A stretch of 12,466 bases of DNA from the NCBI GenBank assembly GCA_041183125.1, contig JBEGMH010000120.1, forward strand, positions 1 through 12,466, given 5' to 3'. The position numbers were made by a program, and so were the translations under genes. This DNA comes from JADJPL01 sp041183125 (GTDB taxonomy: Bacteria > Bacteroidota > Bacteroidia > Chitinophagales > Saprospiraceae). Positions 1 to 6,471 of the stretch are shown here, in pieces. The notes beneath the pieces are model-generated. The model had not been told where the DNA came from, searched no databases, and saw only the letters and a program-made list of their open reading frames with translations. Within the stretch, counting starts at the first letter, position 1. Every line of letters begins with the position of its first letter.

Positions 1-608
1 CCGGCGTAGATTTGAGGGATGGCTTTTTCGATCCTCGACACCCGGGTCGCAGATTGTTTGGGCTGGGAAAAATAAATCATATACCCCCTGCGCCTGCCGG
101 GGGTCAAGGCCTCGAAAGCAATTTTCAAATCGGGGTCGGATTCCAGGCGGTGCAGGAGCTCTTCCGGGAATATTTGCTCCTCGTCTTGCGCGAAATCCAC
201 CTTCCGACCTGCTTTTTCGATTTCTATGGCTTCCGCGATATAGGCACGCAGGATGGGCTCTACATCTACAATGGCCTGGATATCCGTAAAGCGGAACTGG
301 CGGGCAGCTCGGGAATGTTCCCCGGGCACCGTTAGGACTCCGTGTGCATCGGCCAGCAGGGAGCCTTTAAAGAAAGATACGGAACAATATTCCTTGAAAG
401 CAGCTAAAACTAAAACATTATTTTTTTTATATAGATAACAAGGGACTCCCCACTTCAATGCTTCAGTAAGGCCGCAATCGAGGACCAGCATCCGCAGGAT
501 TTCCAAGGCTTCCCGCCAACGGTGGACCTTGCATTGGGGGGTGTCCCCCAGCGGGCAGCGGCCACAGCCGGATATGAGGTACCGATCGACCTTTGGGTTC
601 ATTTCCAT
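1..608 (-). CDS. YdeI/OmdA-like protein with DUF1801 domain, 3' end off window
   Basis: I translated this reading frame by hand; it is open for about 202 codons from the ATG at 608 and leaves the window at base 1 without a stop. The first ~130 residues resemble the DUF1801 fold (YdhG-like), with motifs such as 'ALKWGVPCY' and 'FKEYCSVSFFKG'. The part after ~145 ('EELLHRLESDPDFKIAFEALTPGRRRGY') resembles the OmdA/YdeI C-terminal domain, often annotated as bacteriocin protection. The biochemical role of the family is poorly known. The N-terminus has C15-X2-C18-X7-C26-X2-H29, which could bind a metal; this is inference. A second Met lies two codons in (602). It is divergent from the transporter gene and probably unrelated to the catabolic cluster. 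No Shine-Dalgarno sequence precedes the start. Confidence 0.85.
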   Translation of the reverse strand, partial: MEMNPKVDRYLISGCGRCPLGDTPQCKVHRWREALEILRMLVLDCGLTEALKWGVPCYLYKKNNVLVLAAFKEYCSVSFFKGSLLADAHGVLTVPGEHSRAARQFRFTDIQAIVDVEPILRAYIAEAIEIEKAGRKVDFAQDEEQIFPEELLHRLESDPDLKIAFEALTPGRRRGYMIYFSQPKQSATRVSRIEKAIPQIYA

Positions 609-654
609 ACACTACGCTTTTAAGCCATCCGGTGCTTTCCGGTCTGGGCGAAAA

Positions 655-662
655 TAATTTTG
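655..662 (+). promoter_or_regulatory. candidate -7 box (TAATTTTG) for the transporter operon
   Basis: TAATTTTG matches the Bacteroidota primary sigma factor -7 consensus TAnnTTTG exactly. It would start transcription near 669, giving a leader of about 70 nt before the ATG at 740. No good TTTG -33 box is present at the usual 17-23 bp spacing (that stretch reads near 'tccggtgctt'), so this is a weak call. Confidence 0.3.
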
Positions 663-671
663 CGAAAAAAT

Positions 672-687
672 GATTAATTAAATTAAC
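672..687. promoter_or_regulatory. AT-rich imperfect inverted repeat, possible MarR operator
   Basis: GATTAATTAAATTAAC is an imperfect dyad (G-a-TTAATT / AATTAAC) lying just downstream of the predicted transcription start. MarR-family proteins typically bind AT-rich 16-20 bp pseudo-palindromes overlapping the promoter of their own operon, and a MarR gene is the second gene of the operon beginning at 740. Assigning this site to that regulator is inference. Confidence 0.3.
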
Positions 688-715
688 TTTTTTACCTTTA
701 GCTGAAACGATGAAA

Positions 716-749
716 CAAAAGTAAAACGCAATACAGCTTATGGGGAAAA
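716..749 (-). promoter_or_regulatory. candidate promoter for the YdeI-like gene
   Basis: Read on the minus strand, TACTTTTG (716-723) matches TAnnTTTG exactly. TTTT (746-749) lies 22 bp upstream as a 3-of-4 match to the -33 TTTG box. The leader to the start at 608 would be about 100 nt. The -33 region overlaps the first codons of the divergent transporter gene, so the two promoters would share one control region. Confidence 0.3.
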
Positions 750-1990
750 AATATGTGGCCTGGCTGATGCTGAGCGGGCTTTTTATCTGCTACGTCATCA
801 GCAATGGCGTGATCCTAAACACATTGCCCATTTTTTATCCGGAGCTCATCTCAGAATTTGGCTGGGACCAGGCCGAGGTGACGCGTCCTGCGCAATGGTT
901 GTTTTTCATAGTCGCGTTGATTTCCCCGGTAATCGGCACCATACTCGATCGCGGTAATCCCCGCCGGGTCATGCTGGGCGGGACGCTGCTGATGATAGCG
1001 GCGTTTTTCTGGTTCGCCCATATCCGGGGGCTCTTGGAGATGACCGGCGTATATGTGTTGTTTTCACTGGGTATCGTGATGGGGGGCATCATCCCCAGCA
1101 TGTATATCCTGACCAAATGGTTTGTGCGGTACCGGGGCATCGCGGTGGGCATCCTGCTGGTAGGTTCCAGTTTTGGGGGTACCCTTTTCAACCCTATTGC
1201 GGCTTGGGGTATCGCGACGCTTGGCTGGCGGGGCTCCCTGCTCTTGTTAGGGGCCATTGCGGCGATCTGTATGCTGGGGTCGCTCTTCTTGTTCATCCGC
1301 AACCGGCCGGAGGATATAGGCCTTGGTCCGGACGGGCGGGAAGACGGGCCTTCCCCGGAGAACAGCCCCGGACGAGGCTCTCTGGAAGGCCCTGCATTGG
1401 GGGATGCGCTGCGCAGCCCGTCCTTTTACCTGCTCATGCTCGTCACAGGGGCGATGTGGTTCTGCATCGTCGGGGTAATCCAGCACCAAGCCCTGTATTT
1501 TAAGGATATAGGAGAGCGGCTACCCAGCTCCGCAGGGGTATTGAGCGTTTTTTTCTTTTGCAGTATCCTCGGCAAGCTTCTTTTTGGCAAATTAGGGGAC
1601 CGCTACCCCAAAAAACACATCATGCTCATAGCTACCCTCAACCTGGCCCTGGGCGCGCTCTTGCTCGTATGGCTGGAATCCTATCCCGCTATGGTGTGGG
1701 CCTATGCAGTGGTTTTCGGCATCGGCTTCAGCGGGACCTTTACGATGATCCAGGTCTTGGTAGCGGATTTTTACGCAGGGAAAGCATACGGAAAAATCCT
1801 GGGTATTGTGACCATGGTGGATACCCTGTCAGGGGTCATGGGCATCTTGGTGCTGGGGCAACTGCGCAGCGCACAAGGCAATTATGCACAAGCATTGCAA
1901 ATCCTGCTGGTAGTAAGTGTCACGGCTGCGGCTTGCGTGCCTTTTGTTAAAAACCCGGCAAAAAAAAGCGTTACAATCGAAACCACATGA
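740..1990 (+). CDS. MFS transporter, monocarboxylate/oxalate-formate antiporter-like
   Basis: A 416-residue inner-membrane protein with the 12-helix layout of the major facilitator superfamily. The helix-2/3 loop carries a degenerate motif A (IGTILDRGNPRR, residues 65-76) and the equivalent loop of the second half repeats it (LFGKLGDRYPKK, 281-292). A hydrophilic central loop (about 187-222, rich in Gly, Pro, Glu and Asp) separates the two six-helix halves. Overall pattern, including the 'YILTKWFVRYRGIAVGI' stretch (122-138), is like the MCT and OFA branches, which move small carboxylates; the actual substrate is unknown. It is the first gene of a plus-strand unit, and its TGA overlaps the ATG of the MarR gene (ATGA, 1987-1990), pointing to translational coupling. 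The ATG at 740 lacks a Shine-Dalgarno sequence, as expected in Bacteroidota. Confidence 0.88.
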   Translation: MGKKYVAWLMLSGLFICYVISNGVILNTLPIFYPELISEFGWDQAEVTRPAQWLFFIVALISPVIGTILDRGNPRRVMLGGTLLMIAAFFWFAHIRGLLEMTGVYVLFSLGIVMGGIIPSMYILTKWFVRYRGIAVGILLVGSSFGGTLFNPIAAWGIATLGWRGSLLLLGAIAAICMLGSLFLFIRNRPEDIGLGPDGREDGPSPENSPGRGSLEGPALGDALRSPSFYLLMLVTGAMWFCIVGVIQHQALYFKDIGERLPSSAGVLSVFFFCSILGKLLFGKLGDRYPKKHIMLIATLNLALGALLLVWLESYPAMVWAYAVVFGIGFSGTFTMIQVLVADFYAGKAYGKILGIVTMVDTLSGVMGILVLGQLRSAQGNYAQALQILLVVSVTAAACVPFVKNPAKKSVTIETT

Positions 1991-2544
1991 GCCAAAGCGC
2001 AAAAAACGACGGCTACCCACTGCCCCATCCCGTACATATTGAAAAGCGCATGGAAGAAACGCTCATCCTGACGCTGATCACCCTGGGCGAACGGCTTAAG
2101 AAACGGCGCGACATCATCAGCCAGGAACTCGGGGTCTCGACCCAACAGTGGCTTATATTGCTCCACCTGGCCAACGACCCCAATATCCCCTATCTCCAGA
2201 AAAACCCCCAGACCAAGGCGCTTATGGCCTCCGAATTGGCGGAATCCCTGGATTCCTCCCGGCCCAACATCTCCAATATCCTGAATACCTTGTTGGAAAA
2301 AGGGCTTATCGAGCAACTGGAAGACGGGGAAGACCGACGCAGGAAACGCCTGGGCCTGAGCGCCCGGGGCGCGGAGCTCGTCAGCCGCCTCCAACCCGAA
2401 CGGAGGTTCCTGAACGAACTGCTCTTCTCCCAGCTCAGCGATCCTGAAAAAGAACAGTTCCTGCGCCTCACCGAGCGCGTACTGGAACAGTTGGACGAGT
2501 ACCTGCTGTACAAGAGCCACGCCGAACCTTTGGAAACCGACTAA
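1987..2544 (+). CDS. MarR-family transcriptional regulator
   Basis: A 185-residue protein with the MarR winged-helix layout: an N-terminal dimerisation helix (about 20-48), a helix containing 'STQQWLILLHL' (51-61), the helix-turn-helix 'ALMASELAESLDSSRPNISNILNTLLEKGLI' region (78-108), the wing with the acidic/basic turn 'LEDGEDRRRKRLGLS' (111-125), and a long C-terminal helix (about 144-175). MarR proteins usually repress their own operon and release DNA on binding a small phenolic or carboxylate ligand. It sits between the transporter (4-bp overlap) and the nitrilase-like gene (10-bp gap), so it is probably the local regulator. An insertion between helix 3 and the HTH (residues 63-77, 'NDPNIPYLQKNPQTK') makes it longer than a typical ~145-residue MarR. 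Confidence 0.9.
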   Translation: MSQSAKNDGYPLPHPVHIEKRMEETLILTLITLGERLKKRRDIISQELGVSTQQWLILLHLANDPNIPYLQKNPQTKALMASELAESLDSSRPNISNILNTLLEKGLIEQLEDGEDRRRKRLGLSARGAELVSRLQPERRFLNELLFSQLSDPEKEQFLRLTERVLEQLDEYLLYKSHAEPLETD

Positions 2545-2554
2545 AACCGAGCGG

Positions 2555-3586
2555 ATGCGTTATAAAGCCCTGGCCCTCCAAGTTACCTGCGAAGCCGTCA
2601 ACCAATGTCCTTCCCACCGTTCGGCAAGGGAACAGATGCTCGCCTCCTGTGGGCGTATCGGCCGCCAAACGCGGGCGTCCAAATCCTTCATCGGGCAGGA
2701 TACCCGACTGGTCGTGTTGCCGGAATATTTTCTCACTGGCTTCCCTATGGGCGAAAGTATCCCGGAATGGCAGGACAAAGCCTGCCTCGCCCCAGACGAC
2801 CCTATCTATCAGGAACTCGGCGACATTGCGCTCTCCAACCAGGTTTTCTTGTCCGGAAATGCATACGAACTGGACCGTCATTTCCCCAACCTGTACTTCC
2901 AGAGCAGCTTCATCCTCGCCCCGGACGGGAAATGCATTCTCCGCTATCGCCGGCTCAACTCTATGTTTGCGCCTACCCCACACGATGTATGGGACGAATA
3001 CCTGCGGGTATATGGGCTGGACGCCGTTTTCCCGGTGGCAGATACCGAGATCGGGCGCCTGGCCTGTATCGCCTCCGAGGAAATCCTCTATCCCGAAATT
3101 GCCCGCTGCCTGATGATGCGGGGGGCAGAGGTGTTCCTGCACTCCAGCTCGGAAACCGGCAGCCCCTTGCTGACCCAAAAGAATGTGGCCAAGCTCGCGC
3201 GCTCCATTGAAAACATAGCCTATACCGTGTCTGCCAATTCCGCGGGGATAAAGGGCACGGATATCCCTATGTCCTCTACGGACGGCGGTTCGAAAATCGT
3301 CCACTTCGAAGGCCATGTCCTCGCCGAGGCTGGCCCCGGCGAGAGCATGGCCGCTCATGCCACCCTCGACCTGGCCGCCCTGCGCGCAGCCCGGCTGCGG
3401 CCTGGTATGTCCAATTTCATCGCCCGGCAACGCTGTGAACTGTTTGCCGACAGCTATGCGGGCTTCCGCGCCTACCCAGCCAATACCCTGGATGGCAAGG
3501 TGGTGCCTCAAAGGCAGCACTTTGCCCAAACCTTGCAACATACCATCCTGCGCCTTCGGGAGCAGGGAACGATCGCCCCCGCTTAG
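2555..3586 (+). CDS. carbon-nitrogen hydrolase (nitrilase) superfamily protein, atypical active site
   Basis: A 343-residue protein of the nitrilase fold (alpha-beta-beta-alpha), a family that hydrolyses nitriles, amides and carbamoyl compounds with a Glu-Lys-Cys triad. The Glu is present (VVLPEYF, E57). The usual 'YRK' Lys position reads Y131-R132-R133. Aligning 'ASEEILYPEIARCLMMRGAEV' (173-193) with the canonical 'CYDxRFPEL' motif puts Ser174 (codon TCC, 3074-3076) where the nucleophilic Cys should be; the nearest Cys, C171, is three residues upstream. It may be a non-canonical enzyme or a non-catalytic member. The rest is well preserved, including 'SANSAGI' (226-232), and the frame is intact, so it does not look like a decaying gene. 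It lies 10 bp after the MarR gene and before the aldehyde dehydrogenase, and likely acts in the same pathway. Start ATG at 2555 fits the N-terminal beta strand 'ALALQV'. Confidence 0.85.
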   Translation: MRYKALALQVTCEAVNQCPSHRSAREQMLASCGRIGRQTRASKSFIGQDTRLVVLPEYFLTGFPMGESIPEWQDKACLAPDDPIYQELGDIALSNQVFLSGNAYELDRHFPNLYFQSSFILAPDGKCILRYRRLNSMFAPTPHDVWDEYLRVYGLDAVFPVADTEIGRLACIASEEILYPEIARCLMMRGAEVFLHSSSETGSPLLTQKNVAKLARSIENIAYTVSANSAGIKGTDIPMSSTDGGSKIVHFEGHVLAEAGPGESMAAHATLDLAALRAARLRPGMSNFIARQRCELFADSYAGFRAYPANTLDGKVVPQRQHFAQTLQHTILRLREQGTIAPA

Positions 3587-3746
3587 CGGCTTCGACCTGT
3601 GTGACCGGGGAATAAGCCGGGGGGAAAAACCTTTTTGGCTCTATCGCTGCGTTCACCACACTCCCATAAAAACCTGCGCACGGGTAAAATGGCTCTTTTT
3701 CCACCTCGCTGACCCCTATTCACAAATCTCTTAAAACCAAGCCGAT
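3587..3746. other. 160-bp intergenic region between nitrilase-like and aldehyde dehydrogenase genes
   Basis: No gene is visible here. It holds runs of G, A and T (gggggg-aaaaa-cc-ttttt around 3619-3635, flanked by agcc/ggct) and, near its right end, one copy of an interspersed motif also found at 5859-5875. No classical terminator is clear. The gap is large compared with the tight spacing upstream, so the aldehyde dehydrogenase may have its own promoter, though I see no good TAnnTTTG box. Confidence 0.5.
3701..3717 (-). repeat. interspersed intergenic repeat, copy 1
   Basis: On the minus strand this reads AGGGGTCAGCGAGGTGG, identical over 17 bases to 5859-5875 on the plus strand. The following bases are also alike (A-run, then GAGCC versus GGGCC, then T-rich). 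The copies lie in different intergenic regions in opposite orientation. Confidence 0.6.
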
Positions 3747-5183
3747 ATGTCCCGCATAGATACCTATTTGGCGCGTAACCCACGTACGGGGGAAGAGGAC
3801 TACACCTTTCCCCTGCCCACAGAAGAAGACTTACAAAAGCTGTGCGATGCCCTGCGCAAAGAGCAGTCGCACTGGGCCTCCCAGGGCGTAGAAGCACGGA
3901 TAGGGGCTTTGCAGGCCTGGAAAGCCGAAGCCCAGTCCAAGATGGACGACCTGGTCGCTGCCTTGGCCCACGACACCGGCCGCCGGGCGGAAAGCCTTCT
4001 GGAGGCGCAGTTGCTCCTTTCCAGTATCGAGCGCTGGTGCGGGATTGCCCGGGATTTTTTCGCCGAAAAAACCACTCGCCCAAGCAGTGTGCCGTTCATC
4101 GAGATCCACCAAGAAACCGTGCCCTATCCCTTGGTCGGCATCATCAGCCCCTGGAATTTCCCGCTGCTGCTTTCCATCATAGATGCCATACCGGCCCTGC
4201 TCGCCGGCTGCGCCGTTGTGGTGAAGCCCTCGGAAATTACCCCGCGCTTCATCGAGCCCCTGCAGGCCAGTATTGACGCTGTGCCCGGTTTATCTTCCGT
4301 GTTCAGGTACGTAGCTGGGGATGGCCAAACAGGGGAGCGCCTGCTCCCCAAGCTGGACCTCATCTGTTTCACCGGTAGCGTAGCCACCGGAAAAAAAGTA
4401 TATAAGTCTGCTGCGGAGCACTTTATCCCCTGCTTCCTGGAGCTGGGTGGAAAAGACCCTGCCCTGGTTTTTGAGGGGGCCGACCTCGACCAGGCCAGCT
4501 CTTCCATCCTCTGGGGGAGCTGCGTCAACTGTGGCCACTCCTGCCTCTCCATCGAGCGCGTCTATGTACAGGAAAGCATCTTCGACGAATTTGTCGAGCG
4601 GCTCACCGCCAAGGCCAGAGCCATCCGGCTCGCCTGGCCCGAAATGGAAAACGGGGAATTAGGGCCGATTATCTCCGCACGACAAGCGGATATCCTCAAC
4701 GCCCACCTCAAAGACGCCTTGGACAAAGGCGCGACCCTGCACTGCGGCGATAACGCCTGCCAGTCCCTGGGAGGCGGGCTCTGGCTCAGGCCAACGGTGC
4801 TGTCGCAGGTACACCACGGCATGTTGGTCATGACGGAAGAAACCTTCGGGCCCATCATCCCCGTGATGCCCTTCCGCAACACCGAGGAAGCCCTCCGCCT
4901 GGCCAATTCCACGCAATTTGGGCTCAGCGCAGCCGTTTTTGCCGCTACCTGGCAAGAAGCGGAGCACATCGGCCTACACATCGAGGCTGGTGCCGTCAGC
5001 ATCAACGACTGTGCACTAACGGCCATCATCCACGAAGGGGAAAAACAATCGTTCAAATACTCCGGGATGGGCGGTACCCGCATGGGACCCGGTGCCCTGC
5101 GGCGCTTTTTCCGGCAAAAAGCGATGATCGTCAAGAAAGCGGGGGTCGTGTCCCCGTGGTGGTGGAAGCCCCAAGCTCCCTAA
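3747..5183 (+). CDS. NAD(P)-dependent aldehyde dehydrogenase
   Basis: A 478-residue member of the ALDH superfamily, oxidising an aldehyde to the carboxylate. Signatures in order: SPWNFP (135-140) with catalytic Asn137, VVVKPSE (157-163) with cofactor-binding Lys160, FTGSVATGKKV (208-218) of the dinucleotide-binding loop, LELGGKDP (231-238) with general-base Glu232, GHSC (263-266) with nucleophile Cys266, and EETFGPI (364-370). The usual GQxC reads GHSC here, and two more cysteines (C259, C262) lie nearby. The substrate cannot be told from sequence; the location downstream of the transporter, regulator and nitrilase-like gene suggests an aldehyde intermediate of the same pathway. Its TAA overlaps the TAG of the convergent lipoprotein gene (5180-5183), so the two genes have no terminator between them. 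Confidence 0.95.
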   Translation: MSRIDTYLARNPRTGEEDYTFPLPTEEDLQKLCDALRKEQSHWASQGVEARIGALQAWKAEAQSKMDDLVAALAHDTGRRAESLLEAQLLLSSIERWCGIARDFFAEKTTRPSSVPFIEIHQETVPYPLVGIISPWNFPLLLSIIDAIPALLAGCAVVVKPSEITPRFIEPLQASIDAVPGLSSVFRYVAGDGQTGERLLPKLDLICFTGSVATGKKVYKSAAEHFIPCFLELGGKDPALVFEGADLDQASSSILWGSCVNCGHSCLSIERVYVQESIFDEFVERLTAKARAIRLAWPEMENGELGPIISARQADILNAHLKDALDKGATLHCGDNACQSLGGGLWLRPTVLSQVHHGMLVMTEETFGPIIPVMPFRNTEEALRLANSTQFGLSAAVFAATWQEAEHIGLHIEAGAVSINDCALTAIIHEGEKQSFKYSGMGGTRMGPGALRRFFRQKAMIVKKAGVVSPWWWKPQAP

Positions 5184-5833
5184 TCCCGCCGTTCATATAC
5201 GATGGGCGTGCCGTACGCCGTCAGCCGCTTGCCATCCTTTTCCAGTAGCTCCATCACCTCCAGGCGGCCCGGCGTGAATTTTTCGATGAGGGTAAACGTC
5301 ATGCCGTTGTCCCAGGTGTTGGCTGCATGAAGGGTGAACGTCGCCTGGCCGTCAAATTGGTATTCCGCAGGTTTGAACCGCGGCGAGACGCGGAGTTCGG
5401 CAAACGATATGCGCAAACGGGGGTTATCGTTCCTCAGGTCGGCCATGGGAAGGGAAGGCGGCAGTTCATAGGCGTAAAGCCTGACCGAGCGGGTGCCAGC
5501 ATCTTCAAAGAAAAACAGGTGGTGGTTGATGGTGACCGGTTTTCCCGGATAGGTGTAGTAACTTTCCTCAATAATCCAGAACCCCTTTCGCGGGGGGGCT
5601 CCCTCGATCTTATCGTCCCCGATGCGGTTTATGTGTACAGCAAAGGGGTGTTCCTGCTGTCCTTGTCGCCGTTCTTCCTCTACCTGCCTCCTATTGTCAA
5701 AATCTCCGGTGATGTAGGTTTTGAACCGTTCGATGGCGGGCAAAGGCGCCTGGCTCCTGGTAATGAGCCCACATCCCGCACAGGAAGCCGCTGTAAACGC
5801 GGCTATCGCCATTTTCCATATTTTTTTACCCAT
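5180..5833 (-). CDS. putative lipoprotein, CpeT/CpcT-like
   Basis: A 217-residue protein beginning with a basic n-region (MGKKIWK), a short hydrophobic stretch and a Cys-rich cleavage region (ASCAGCG), with Cys21 as the likely lipidated residue; the -3 position is Cys rather than Leu, so the lipobox is atypical. The mature part has 'TYITGDFDNRRQ' followed by a ~100-residue beta-rich region containing 'GFWIIEESYYTYPGKP' and 'NHHLFFFEDAG'. This order recalls the CpeT/CpcT family (phycobiliprotein lyases), whose relatives also occur in non-phototrophs as proteins of unknown role. The match is by eye and only moderate. No phycobilisome genes are nearby. It is separated by 206 bp from the upstream same-strand gene and probably has its own promoter (5920-5950). 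Confidence 0.65.
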   Translation of the reverse strand: MGKKIWKMAIAAFTAASCAGCGLITRSQAPLPAIERFKTYITGDFDNRRQVEEERRQGQQEHPFAVHINRIGDDKIEGAPPRKGFWIIEESYYTYPGKPVTINHHLFFFEDAGTRSVRLYAYELPPSLPMADLRNDNPRLRISFAELRVSPRFKPAEYQFDGQATFTLHAANTWDNGMTFTLIEKFTPGRLEVMELLEKDGKRLTAYGTPIVYERRD

Positions 5834-5846
5834 ACAAAAAGATTAA

Positions 5847-5926
5847 AGACTCGTTGCGAGGGGTCAGCGAGGTGGGGAAAAAAAGGGCCTTTTTGACCCC
5901 TCGATGATTCCCCTCGCAACAAGTCT
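5847..5926. repeat. 80-bp palindromic element with two alternative stems
   Basis: Outer arms 5847-5863 and 5910-5926 pair over 17 bp with one mismatch (AGACTcGTTGCGAGGGG / CCCCTCGCAACaAGTCT). An inner pair, 5857-5866 with 5894-5903, matches 10 of 10 (CGAGGGGTCA / TGACCCCTCG). The two pairings share 5857-5863, so they exclude each other in RNA. The core also has an A-run, GGGCC and a T-run. It lies upstream of the lipoprotein gene and downstream of the NTF2-like gene. It could be a terminator for the latter, a leader structure for the former, or a small repeated palindrome. Confidence 0.75.
5859..5875 (+). repeat. interspersed intergenic repeat, copy 2
   Basis: AGGGGTCAGCGAGGTGG, the exact 17-base match to copy 1 (3701-3717, minus strand), lies inside the palindromic element. 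The preceding two bases (CG) are shared with the weaker copy at 6914-6929. Confidence 0.6.
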
Positions 5927-5950
5927 ATTAAATACCGTTGAAACCACAAG
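5920..5950 (-). promoter_or_regulatory. candidate promoter for the lipoprotein gene
   Basis: On the minus strand CTTG (5947-5950) and TAGACTTG (5920-5927) are separated by exactly 19 bp. Each differs at one base from the Bacteroidota consensus TTTG-N(~19)-TAnnTTTG. Transcription would begin near 5913, within the right arm of the palindrome, giving an ~80-nt leader able to form the inner hairpin. Confidence 0.35.
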
Positions 5951-5992
5951 GGCTTCACCCAAAGAGGGTTGTACTGGCGCAGCCTGCCCTTG
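5947..5992. other. possible three-way-junction fold in intergenic DNA
   Basis: CAAGGGC (5947-5953) can pair with GCCCTTG (5986-5992). Between them lie ACCC/GGGT (5957-5960 with 5966-5969, 5-nt loop) and GGC-GCA-GCC. Together they would form a small two-armed junction. No known RNA family is recognised, and short stems of this kind arise by chance in GC-rich DNA. It overlaps the proposed -33 box of the lipoprotein promoter. Confidence 0.25.
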
Positions 5993-6039
5993 TTGTGCTG
6001 TCCCACACGCCATTTAGGAACATTCCCCCAGGAAAAGCC

Positions 6040-6471
6040 CTACTTTTTCAGCCAATCGCCAATGCCGTAGGGGTCTTGCAGGGCCCCGGAGACGTGTTCA
6101 TGGCGGATCAGCCAGCGGCCCCGCCTGCGCTTGAGTATGAACGTGCCCCGGAATACCTGTTCAAAATCCCTACCGGCAACATGGATCCTGAGCCGGATGA
6201 TTCCAGCCACCCAGCCCAAGCCCCTATTGCCCTCGCAAAAAGGCCCCTCTTCCCAGTGAATGGATACCAGCCGGATAGGCGAAGCGACGAAATCCGTCCA
6301 CCCTTTCCGGATCAGGTCATAGCCCAGGGTGGCCAAGCGGGGGCCTTCCAGGATGACGTATGTATCTGGGGAGGGCCAGTAGAAAGACATGATGCGGGGG
6401 GCATCCTTGTCTATGATAGCCTGGAAAAAGCCCTGGACCGCTGCCGTGGGCGTCTCTGCAGTATCCATCAC
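6040..6471 (-). CDS. NTF2/SnoaL-like domain protein
   Basis: A 143-residue single-domain protein of the NTF2-like (SnoaL/DUF4440) cone fold. The N-terminal helix 'TAAVQGFFQAIIDKDAPRIMSFYW' (9-32) is followed by strands with 'TYVILEGPRLATLGYDLIRKGW', then 'LVSIHWEEG', 'GWVAGIIRLRIHV', 'GTFILKRRRGRWLIRHEHVS' and a short tail. Family members range from ketosteroid isomerases and small dehydratases to non-catalytic binding proteins, so no reaction is assigned. The ending 'RWLIRHEHVS' is the usual last pair of strands of the family. Its ATG overlaps the TGA of the 120-residue protein upstream (ATGA, 6468-6471), implying they are made together. The size is normal for the family. Confidence 0.8.
   Translation of the reverse strand: MMDTAETPTAAVQGFFQAIIDKDAPRIMSFYWPSPDTYVILEGPRLATLGYDLIRKGWTDFVASPIRLVSIHWEEGPFCEGNRGLGWVAGIIRLRIHVAGRDFEQVFRGTFILKRRRGRWLIRHEHVSGALQDPYGIGDWLKK

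Noticed and set aside
12..438. Plus-strand open frames near the left edge
   Set aside because: They are shadows of the minus-strand YdeI-like gene, which has clear domain resemblance across the full interval.
2468..3541. 357-codon open frame on the minus strand opposite the nitrilase-like gene
   Set aside because: It is antisense to a recognisable protein in a GC-rich region, and its translation has no recognisable domain. Similar long antisense frames lie opposite the methyltransferase (7259-8113) and the NTF2-like pair (5938-6774).
2555..3586. Naming the nitrilase-like protein as N-carbamoyl-amino-acid amidohydrolase to match HyuAB in a hydantoin pathway
   Set aside because: The catalytic Lys and Cys positions are not canonical and it is on the opposite transcription unit, so the specific function would be a guess.
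3615..3640. Intrinsic terminator after the nitrilase-like gene
   Set aside because: The agcc/ggct arms enclose mostly unpaired G and A runs, and no T-run follows the stem; the structure is not convincing.
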